Below the pieces are notes generated by a model. That model searched no databases, had not been told where the DNA came from, and saw nothing but the letters and a program-made list of their open reading frames with translations. From positions 38,171,123-38,235,122 of the forward strand of contig CP154955.1 of assembly GCA_039621445.1 (NCBI GenBank): DNA of 64,000 bases. The letters run 5' to 3'. The position numbers were made by a program, and so were the translations under genes. Below are positions 11,180-19,241 of the stretch, in pieces (within the stretch, counting starts at the first letter, position 1; each line of letters starts with the position of its first letter). Source of the DNA: Euglena gracilis (lineage: Eukaryota > Euglenida > Euglenophyceae > Euglenales).

Positions 11180-11682
11180 CTATAAGACACCCCCCAAATA
11201 TAAGACACCCTTTGGGGATTTTCGGACCGACACCCAAATATAATTCACCCCCCAAATATAAGACACCCCTGGGCCGGCACCTACTTCTCCAAATATAAGA
11301 CACCCCCCATGAAAGGCCTTCCACAGTGAGTGTGGAGCAGCAAGTCTCAAAGCACGATGAAAACAACCAATGCACGTCCAGTCCACTGCTTTTGGTGAAG
11401 CAACTGCTTTTTGAGTGCTTTTGGGATTGGTCGCTTTCAGCATACACACTCTCCAAAGAGTCGGAAGACGACCCGTCAGACATGAAGAAAACACTATATA
11501 TGAAGGTACGAGGAAATTATCACAACAACATAGTTGCTAGAAAAATTTCCAAATATAAGACACCCCTCAGTCATCCGCCTGAGACCCAAATATAAGACAC
11601 CCCCCAAATGTAAGACACCATTTGGCGAAATTGGTTGACACCCAAATATAAGACACCGGTGTCTTATATTTGGGGGGGGGGG
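11180..11682. repeat. Dispersed-tandem CCAAATATAAGACACC repeats with terminal palindrome
   Basis: At least eight copies of a 16-20 bp motif CCCCAAATATAAGACACC occur in two clusters (11,180-11,310 and 11,545-11,660). The array closes with an inverted copy, forming an uninterrupted palindrome around 11,640-11,672 centred on GACACCGGTGTC. About 240 bp between the clusters (11,312-11,545) is non-repetitive and shows nothing recognisable. The inverted copy and G-run at the right mirror the C-run start at the left, suggesting a small inverted-repeat element. Confidence 0.65.
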
Positions 11683-11690
11683 TTAGGGAT

Positions 11691-12757
11691 ACAGTTAGGG
11701 TTAGGGTTAGGGATACGGATAGGGTTCGGGTTAGGGTTAGGGTTAGGGCCATGGTGAGAGTTAGGGCTAGGGTTAGAGTTAGGGTTAGGGATACGGTTAG
11801 GGTTTCGGTTAGGGTTAGGGTTAGGGTTAGGGATACGGTGAGGGTTAGGGATAGGGTTAGAGTTAGGGTTAGGGATACGGTTAGGGTTTCAGTTAGGGTT
11901 AGAGTTAGGGATACGGTTAGGGTTAGGGTTAGGGTTAGGGTTAGAGTTAGGGTTAGGGATACGGTTAGGGCTGGGGATTAGGGTTAGGGTTAGGGATACG
12001 GTTGGTGTTACGGTTATTGTTAGGGTTAGGGATACGGTTAGGGTTAGAGTTCGGGCCAGGGATACGGTTTGAGTTTGGGTTGGGGATACGGTTAGGGTTA
12101 GGGATGCAGTTAGGGTTAGGGTTAGGGATACGGATAGGGTTCGGGTTAGGGTTCGGGCTCGGGTTAGAGTTAGGGTTAGGGATACGGTTAGGGCTGGGGA
12201 TTAGGGTTAGGGTTAGGGATGCGGTTAGGGTTAGGGTCAGGGTTAGAGTCAGGGTTAGGGATACGGTTAGAGTTAGGGGTAGGGCTGGGGATTAGGGTTA
12301 GGGTTAGGGACATAGCTGGCGTTTTTTTTGTTTTTTTAAAAAAAAACGTTTTTTTTGTTTTTCATTAAAAAAAACAGGCAAAAAAAACGGCAAAAAAAAC
12401 AAAGGGGAAAATGATGGTCCAAATTTTGCCTTTGATCGCAAGGGTGAACCAATCTTAGCTCAAATGACTTGAAAATCAATACTTTTGGTTGTCTTCAACA
12501 AGAATGGTCAAAATAGGGCATTTTTTTGCCATTTTGGGATGTTTCAACTTGAAACATCCCAAATTTGGTGTCTTTCTCTGACCGAGGATGGGTAAAAAAA
12601 GCTAAAATTAAAGGCAAAAAATTTTTTTGCCCTGGACCCTCAATGGCGTTTTTTTTGTTTTTTTTAAAAAAACATGTTTTTTTTAAAAAAAAACGTGTTT
12701 TTTTTGACTTCGTTTTAAACGAAGTGCCAGCTATGGTTAGGGATACGGTTAGGTTAT
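11691..12757 (+). repeat. Interstitial telomeric repeat tract (TTAGGG)n, degenerate
   Basis: About 620 bp (11,691-12,310) and a short continuation (12,736-12,757) consist of TTAGGG units with substitutions and a recurring interruption TTAGGGATACGG. The G-rich strand runs left to right. Non-telomeric DNA lies on both sides, so this is internal. The canonical unit is TTAGGG and not TTTAGGG. The regular spacing of GATACGG suggests amplification of a variant block. Long open frames here are an artefact of the 6-bp period. Confidence 0.9.
12311..12735. mobile_element. 425-bp element with CATAGCTGGC inverted ends inside telomeric repeats
   Basis: The tract of TTAGGG repeats is broken at 12,310 by CATAGCTGGC and resumes at 12,736 directly after GCCAGCTATG, its exact inverse. 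The interior has A- and T-runs in inverted pairs such as GTTTTTTTTG and CGTTTTAAACG, so it can fold on itself. No protein is recognised. It looks like a small non-autonomous insertion that landed in the telomeric tract. Confidence 0.7.
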
Positions 12758-13145
12758 TTTGGGGGGGGTCCGGGGGGGGGGGGGCCCCCCGGAGGAGGCC
12801 GTAGGCCGACTGAGTTAGCACAAAGGGAGTTTGTTGGGGGGCGCGTTTTGGCCATCCTTGCCTTGCACACACAACAGGATTTTGTTACGGTGCGCATTTT
12901 GTCCACCCTTGCCTTGCACACACAACACAAGGGGATGTTGTTATTTTGGGCGGGGGGGGCGGGGGCCGGCAGCCCCTCTCCCGGAGGAGGCCGTAGGCCG
13001 ACTAAGTTAGCACAAAGGGAGTCTGTTGGGGGGCGCGTTTTGGCCATCCTTGCCTTGCACACACAAGGGGATTGTTATTTTGGGCGGGGGGGTCCGGGGG
13101 GCGGCAGCCCCCCCCCCCCCCCCGGAGGCGGCCGTAGGCCGACTA
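12758..13145. repeat. GC-rich tandem repeat, ~140-180 bp unit
   Basis: Three imperfect units each contain G-runs followed by C-runs, GGCCGTAGGCCGACT, AGTTAGCACAAAGGGAGT and CATCCTTGCCTTGCACACAC. CTTGCACACACAA recurs near 12,860, 12,914 and 13,055. The G-run/C-run pairs would form strong hairpins. No gene is seen. Confidence 0.75.
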
Positions 13146-13548
13146 AGTTCATTAGGGTCTCTTTATTTAACAAGGGACGTTTTTTCTGGCAGTTTCAAGC
13201 TCATTCCAATGTTTTTCCATGCATTTTGAGTCAAATTTTACTGAATACCAGTGTGGAGTTAAGTGTCTTTTATAAGGAAAAAGACAAAAAGACCATTTCG
13301 ACAAAGGAATAAAACGTCAAAAATGTCGGAATGCTGTCGAAAACTGTCGGAAACCCAAAGTAGGATCTGCTTGCCCTCGCGATCAACATTTTGCTCTTTC
13401 TGAGTGTCTTTTTTTTTTCGGGGCCGGATGGCCCTCCAGAAGACCCCAAGACTCAAGACAATACACCCCTTGTCAACCAAGCTGCTACCACAACCAACCC
13501 TTCAAGTACATCTAGTGTTGCACTGGACAGTTGGAGCTGCTGGCCAAG
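13146..13548. other. Unique spacer with no recognised feature
   Basis: This is mixed-composition sequence without repeats. Frames upstream of the ATG at 13,549 are open on the plus strand from about 13,500, so part may be 5' coding sequence or leader of the interrupted ORF that follows. Confidence 0.4.
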
Positions 13549-14135
13549 ATGTTGTTGCCGCTGTTGGTGCCGGTGCTGACCACTGCTGTGGCACAACGAC
13601 TCACTGCTGACCGCCCTGTACATAGTGACAGAGAAAGTCAAGACAGCAGCTCACAGAGAAGGAAGAGGACGTGGCAAGAGAGGGAAGAGCATGAAGAGTA
13701 CCTACAGAGAAGGTTTGGAAGAGATTACAAGCCCCCATGGCAGAGAGGTCGACCCAGTTATCATATATCTCAACAGAGTTCTCCTCAGCCCCAGCTCCAT
13801 CAGCAAGTGAGTCTGGGGCCCCCCTGTACAGCAAGCCCATCAGTGGGCATTCCACACTCAGGCCCATCAGTGGGCATTCCAATGAACAGCCCACTCCAAT
13901 GCCCACCAGTGGGTAGAAGTCAAGTATGTCCATCTGTCACATCAATCATGCAAATGTACATTCCATCACAGACCAACCTTTGGGGTGAACCCCAGCAATC
14001 TCAGCAACCACTGCAATCAAACTGGAGCAGAGAAGATAACCAGAGGAAGAATTGGACCAGAGAAGAAGAGCAGAGAAGGAGAGATGCGGAACTCTTCAGA
14101 AGCCTCGGAGCCTTTCTCCAGAGTACAGAAGTCCC
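13549..14135 (+). pseudogene. Unrecognised ORF interrupted by the chromovirus insertion
   Basis: An ATG at 13,549 opens a frame that stays open for 196 codons up to the LTR. It encodes a hydrophobic start (MLLPLLVPVLTTAV), then a long Arg/Glu/Gln/Ser-rich region with charged stretches (RKRTWQEREEHEEYLQRR). Short internal repeats occur (SVGIPHSG, SVGIP), and it ends STEVP at the LTR. The target duplication GTCCC (14,131-14,135) recurs at 58,864, so the reading should resume at 58,869. There a frame beginning PLPTPLHNPG follows, off by one base at a C-run. The protein may be the first part of the LINE-like element on the right, or a host gene. No domain is recognised. Confidence 0.5.
14131..14135. 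repeat. Target-site duplication GTCCC, left copy
   Basis: GTCCC directly precedes the LTR end TGTGTACC. The same five bases follow the terminal GTACACT of the copy C 3' LTR at 58,864-58,868. A second left copy precedes the LTR of copy C (43,527-43,531) because the flank was duplicated. Confidence 0.8.
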
Positions 14136-14450
14136 TGTGTACCAGGCGTATGCTTCTGTCCCCTTCCGTTGAGGAAGTTAGGATGGAAGCAGATCCTATT
14201 AGGATTTTCTAATGGGTGCCCCTTCTCTCTCCACAGGTGGTATTCTTATTCTGTTTGTCTTTCCTTTTCTCCGGACCGGACTTGGTTATCCAGTCCGTCC
14301 TCCCTGCATTGCTCGGTGATTTGCTTCTTGGGAAGTGGGAAAAGGGTTTTTTACTGTTACTCTGATTTTCAGTTCCCAAGTAGGTGCGCCAAGGCGAAAG
14401 CGAAGGCTTTTGGGAATTGGGAAAGGGGAATTGGGAATCAGACGTACACT
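14136..14450 (+). repeat. LTR of copy A (5')
   Basis: 315 bp, starting TGTGTACCAGGCG and ending CAGACGTACACT; the outer GTGTAC/GTACAC are inverted. The boundaries are fixed from outside by the 5-bp target duplication on one side and the primer-binding site on the other. By eye it differs from the 5' LTR of copy C at three positions only. It contains a hairpin around TCCTATTAGGA. Confidence 0.9.
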
Positions 14451-14546
14451 TGGTAGCAGATTAGGTTACGATCCTACACATACAGCCCATACAGAAAAAA
14501 ACGCTATCAAGTATTACACTTGGTAGCAGATTGGTTCGATCCTACG
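14451..14546 (+). promoter_or_regulatory. Primer-binding site (initiator tRNA-Met type), duplicated
   Basis: TGGTAGCAGATT begins at the base after the LTR. Exactly 70 bp downstream (14,521) TGGTAGCAGATTGGTTCGAT occurs again, preceded by TTACACT, which resembles the LTR end. The sequence is the complement of the 3' end of metazoan-type initiator tRNA-Met (acceptor stem TCTGCTACCA and the unusual T-loop GGATCGAA), apart from a small internal gap. The first copy is in the normal priming position. Confidence 0.75.
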
Positions 14547-14550
14547 CTGA

Positions 14551-14734
14551 TTGGCAGCGGAGAGCCCCTGCACCGTTATTACACAGTCGCAGCGTCAGCT
14601 CCCGGCTTCTAGTCAACGTCTAAGCAGACGAGCAGGCTCCGGAAGGTTCTGTACGGTATGACCCGTTACAGCCCCTCTGGTGCCAGCACATCTGCTTAGT
14701 TTTGTGGGTTTTTGCTGTTTTTGTCATCAGAAAG
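14551..14734 (+). promoter_or_regulatory. 5' leader of copy A with splice-acceptor-like tract
   Basis: This is the non-coding leader between the PBS and the gag ATG. It ends with a pyrimidine-rich TTTTTGCTGTTTTTGTCATC followed by AG four bases before the ATG at 14,735. That looks like a 3' splice site, so the 5' UTR may contain an intron. The packaging signal would also be expected here. Neither is provable from sequence alone. Confidence 0.4.
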
Positions 14735-17700
14735 ATGCAAAGCACAGGCCCCAACCATCAATTCAATTATGCCTTATTACAGGCATCATTGCATGACATT
14801 GGCCAAGAAAATGGGGATTGGAAGCTTTTATGTGAAAGGGCTTCCAGTTCCCACGCCGATGAGGCACAATTGATTCAATTGTCACAATTGCAACACTTGT
14901 CATCATTGACAGTGGTCGGCGATGAGCCCTCCACATCCTTGGCTTCAGAGGCTAATGCGGCCTCTTCCGCACTCACCTTGCCACAAGGTTGCCACAAGGT
15001 TTGCGGCAACGGTGCAGCTGCGCACACTGGAGGGACCCGTGGTGATTCCGCCACCGGGCTTCTCTGGTGATGGTGGGTTGGAAACCCCGTGTTTCTTTCA
15101 ACCACCACCCGCTCTCCCACCGGCAAGCCCTTACAGAGCTTTTCCACCACCACCCGATCTCGGGTGCTATCCCGCACTACCTTGGCAACCGGAGACTGGC
15201 CTAGTGGTACCAGAATTCTCTGGCACTTCCCAACCCATGGATGGCTCTGGGAAGGGCACTGGTGAGCTCCTTAACGCTGAGGATGTGCAGGATATCGTTG
15301 CTCGGCTTCCAGGGGATCACCCCCTTGTGAGGCAGTTCAACAATGCGTTGCAGAATGTGCAACCGCACTAAACAAAGTACTCCAGTTTGATGAGGACAAC
15401 CAAAAACATGTCTTCACCAAGCTGGAATTCTGCTGGAATTACTTGCAGGAAGTTGGCAAATATTGCCAGAGGAATTTCGAAAGTGCAGGTAATGACCTTG
15501 CAAACTTTCGGGAAACCGTTGACAAAATGTGCCAACAACTCCCGCAACACTTTCGGCAAATTTGTGAATGCATGTATGAAGCGGAAACGCGGAATGACTC
15601 CAAGTTTCTGCACTTGCATGACTCACTACAACGGTTTTCGGGACAAATGGAGTCCTGTTCATCCGCGTTGTTGCATTTGCAACAACAGTTGCATACACGA
15701 GATTCCTCGTCTGCAACATCCAGTACTGGTGGATTTGTGTCTATGGACCATTTCACCACATTGTCCGCAACTTTCCATGAATCGCAACACCGCATTATGC
15801 AGTTGTGCGATGAAACGGAAAAGTTTCGGCAATTCCAGTCACAAGCCAACGAGAATTTTGCTCCCCACACGTATGTGCGGCAGTTGGTGGAGCGACATTC
15901 CCGTTTGGAGCAGAAGACCTGCTATTGTGACGCGAATCAGGTTGGATTATCCAATCTGAACGCGAAAGTAGCGGAAGTAGCACAACGGCAGGATTCCCTG
16001 CAGTTGCAGTTGCAATCCGACATTGGCAGGATTAACTCGGCTCTTGCGGGTTTGCAACAAAGCTACTCCGCGCTTTCCTACCGAGTTCCGAACATTAGCG
16101 GTATTCAGACTGCTATTGGGGAACTCCAGACCCGGTATGCATCGGTGTCTACCAAAGTAACGGAAATGCAGTCTCTACCTGCAGGTTCCAGTTCTCGGAT
16201 TACCGAGAATCCTGATTTCAAGGCATTTTGTGACAAAATGCTCACTAACAATCAGGAAACCTTGCAAGATTTCTACAACAGCCTATTACGGCTTGAGGAA
16301 TCGGTGAATCGGAATGCCCGATCCACGCAAAGTGATATTACCAGGTTGGATGGGCGAATTTCCGCGTTGTTGGATAACCCACAATCCGGAAATTTGCCCG
16401 TGGGTACCACAACCGCGTTGTCGGATAACCCTGCACCGGTTGCACCCACCACCACACCAACCAAGGTGACATCACCTTTGCAGATTCTCTCAAATGCTGT
16501 AAAAGCATTAATGGGACAACTCCAATTATTGGATAAGTCTCACGGGAAACTTGTCCAAGATGTTACCGGAATTTCCGAATGAATTCCGCACTTGGATGAT
16601 TTTTCCCGTTACCGCAAGCGCATTCGCGCTTTGGAGGATGAAGTTGACCGTATTTGCGGCCAACTCCAACTCGTTGAGCATTTGGAGCAAAGTGTGCATG
16701 ACTTGTCTGTGGGTTTGGATAATGTGTCCAACCAACAGCGGGTTTCACACCGCAATTCGGCAGTATGCATTGCCGAAGATGCGCCAAATGTTCCAGAGTC
16801 GCGTTTTCATAACCCGGCTCTGGGTGCACATGCACCACCACCACCCGTGTCCCGAGTGTCACAATCCGCGATTCCGCGAATTGTGCCACCATTGGCCTTG
16901 TCCACAACCCAAACCCAGTTTGCAGATGAATTTCCCATTACGGGAACCGAATTCGCGGAAAACACGACCATTCCGCCAAGTCTCCACCAAGAAATCCATC
17001 ATTCCATGCTTGTGCGTGGAATGAGCCAAACCCGTACACCGGGAGTGGGTCACACGTTGCATACGCGACACCCCCCCACACCGGAGAGTCCCCGTATTAC
17101 GGGTGACCAACAGGGTTTGCGACCGGATTTCCGGTACCAGGATTCACCTTCACCAGAAATTTCGCGATTCCGACAAGAATCCGGAAAGGATACGCTTGGT
17201 GCTCGAGCGTACCCGGGCCCGAATCCACGGAATACCACCGAGGGCCAACGGGTTTTTCAGAAAGACTTCAAGGGCACCATCGCAATCGTGAATAAGGTGA
17301 AACCCCATTGGGACGGTGATCCAACCACATGGAGACGGTTTTTCCGGGACTGGGAGTATTACTGGGCATTGAAAGGGCCAACCCAGGACACAAACCCGGA
17401 GGTGATCAAGATGGAATTCATCGATTGCCTCCCTAGGGATGAGAAGGAGCGCGCGCGACAACTCGTCATTCGCTACCGCGTTTCCTTTGATGACCTGGTG
17501 GAGCAATACGCTTCCACCAGTTCAAGTTTGGTCGCTAGGATTACCCTGGAGACCAAGTGGCGGCAATGCGCCCCACCTGATCGGAAGTGGAAGTCCATTG
17601 ACCTTTGGTATGCCAAATGGTTAGGACTTGCCGCTGAAGTGGATGCACTCAGTGAAAAGCAAATGCGCGAACAGTTTGACGCTGTTCTCATGCATTTCAC

Positions 17701-18695
17701 GCCTAGCCTCATCAAGGATATCCGCCGTGAGGAGATGGCGAGTCATCCAATGACTCTTGACCAACGCTGGAACTACGTTTCCAAGCAATTGAAGCTATCA
17801 CAGCTTCTTGGTCAGATTCAATCCACGTATACCGCACACCCAACCGCTGGATTACCGGCTGGTTCGGTAAACGCATTGCAAAAATCACCGGTTTCACCCA
17901 CTTCACCCACCACGGGATCGAAAACGCGATAGCCCGCGTTCTTCGGACCAAGCCACGGATAAAGTGTGCTTTTTGTGCAACAAATCGGGACATATGTCTC
18001 GGGAATGTCGTAATCCTGAAGCGCGAAAGCGTATTCAGAGTCCGCAAGGCTCGACCTCATCACGAGGTTCGGGTTCCTCCGCGTTTTCACGCCAATCCGG
18101 CAATTCACGGTCATCGGGTCCCCGTTCCGGTGGTATTAGCCGCCGGATCCCGTTCCGCGATGAGCGGAAACACGGTACCCCTCGGGGTAGGTCACCCGGT
18201 GCCCCGGCCAAGAGGCGTGATTCATCGCGAGGCATCGCGATCGCGTTCGCGAAGCGGATCATCTTCTTCGCGATCCTCATCGGGAAAACCCCGGTACACC
18301 GGTCATGGTCGACGGGATATGCCGTCACCACGACGGTTTGACGGGAAATCGGGAAACCGATCCCCCCGTTACCCAGAATCGCGACACAAATCGCGGTGTT
18401 CGCTTTGTGGATCGAGTGATCACCACTCATCCAAATGTCCGCGTTCTCGTTCTCCCCGCCCTGGCCAACGTCATCGCGGTATGAATCGCGGTGACAAGGG
18501 TCACTCCTCCAACCGCCATAAAGTCGGTTTCAAGATATCTTGTTTGGAGGATGACACCCCGGCTTCGGGCAGGGAGGGGGATCAGACCACGGATACCGAT
18601 TTCGACGAGGCCCGCATGGCGGTGCGCACGTTGAAATCCGTTTATACCTCTAAAGGCCCATAGCCGGCTATTCGGCCGGTTCGGACCTGGAGTAG
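14735..18695 (+). pseudogene. gag: gag of copy A (broken)
   Basis: Starts MQSTGPNHQFNY at an ATG (14,735) and ends at a conserved TAG (18,693-18,695). The order of parts is the same as in copy B: Pro-rich N-terminus, long coiled coil (15,440-16,190), capsid-like region (17,290-17,800), CCHC knuckle CFLCNKSGHMSREC (17,967-18,008), RS-rich stretch, second CCHC. Lesions include frameshifts near 14,990 and 15,370, a TGA at 16,580, an extra G making TAG at 17,930, further frame changes near 18,200 and a one-base loss just before 18,661. In life Gag would form the cytoplasmic virus-like particle. Confidence 0.85.
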
Positions 18696-18725
18696 GGGAG
18701 CCCGAGGTCCGAGGGCACGGACCTC
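18693..18725 (+). promoter_or_regulatory. gag UAG readthrough signal, copy A
   Basis: TAG (18,693-18,695) is followed by the 8-nt spacer GGGAGCCC and a perfect 8-bp stem GAGGTCCG / CGGACCTC with a 6-nt loop (18,704-18,725). The frame stays open beyond TAG into the protease. The loop bases GGGCA could pair with TGCCC at 18,774-18,778 to form a pseudoknot. The layout copies that of murine-leukaemia-type gag-pol readthrough. Confidence 0.6.
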
Positions 18726-19241
18726 TGGGCTGATGAACAGATGGAGGTAGGACCTGATCAACCCTGCCTCCCCTGCCCATCTGCCGTTCTGGTCGGTACC
18801 CGGAAAATTTTCGGGTCCCCCACCCGCCACTCCAACTTTCCGCTCGGAATGTTGTGCAAAGTAGGAAAGGGTTCATGGGAAAGCTGGCAAGAAAACGTTT
18901 TTTCACCAGACCCTTCACTTTGCTTACCCCCCATGGAACTTTTGGTCCAAGCGGAAATCAAAATCCAAAATTTTTGTGCAAAAGTCAAAATTCTCATTGA
19001 CACTGGTTGTCGCATTGCACTACTTTATCGGTTCGGGTTGATACCAACCCCCCTCTTGGTGAAAGCCAAGAAGCCGATCAAAATTACGACGGCTGACAAC
19101 ACCCCCATGTGCGGTGGTGACTTGGGATGCTTTTTGGACATTGTCCTACCCCTCATCCCCAAGCACCACACACACCCCCCCAACCGCAAAATTTTCCGGA
19201 TACCTGGGGATATGAATCCGGAATCCATGGTTCTGACGTAA
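18696..19241 (+). CDS. pro: Protease region of copy A (N-terminal part)
   Basis: This frame is in register with the gag TAG and open to a TAA at 19,239. From its first ATG (18,741) it has 166 codons and includes ILIDTGCRIALL with the catalytic Asp at residue 87, followed by ITTADNTPMCGGDLG. The second hallmark of retropepsins, DVILGYPFL, is not in this frame but in the -1 frame (19,230-19,262). The same 166-codon ORF ending SMVLT is kept in all three copies. A complete protease would need both recoding steps. Confidence 0.75.
   Translation, partial: GSPRSEGTDLWADEQMEVGPDQPCLPCPSAVLVGTRKIFGSPTRHSNFPLGMLCKVGKGSWESWQENVFSPDPSLCLPPMELLVQAEIKIQNFCAKVKILIDTGCRIALLYRFGLIPTPLLVKAKKPIKITTADNTPMCGGDLGCFLDIVLPLIPKHHTHPPNRKIFRIPGDMNPESMVLT

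Noticed and set aside
11670-12295. Long Val/Arg- or Gly/Leu-repeat ORFs
   Set aside because: They are translation of TTAGGG repeats, whose 6-bp period keeps frames open.
11691-12310. A true chromosome end
   Set aside because: Non-telomeric sequence continues for tens of kilobases on both sides and the repeats are degenerate.
6006-13145. CRISPR-like arrays
   Set aside because: Repeats are contiguous or degenerate without uniform unique spacers, and the context is eukaryotic.
14451-14546. tRNA-like sequence (GGTTCGATCC, acceptor-like TGGTAGCAGA)
   Set aside because: Only the complement of a tRNA 3' end is present, with no D-arm or anticodon arm; position after the LTR marks it as a primer-binding site.
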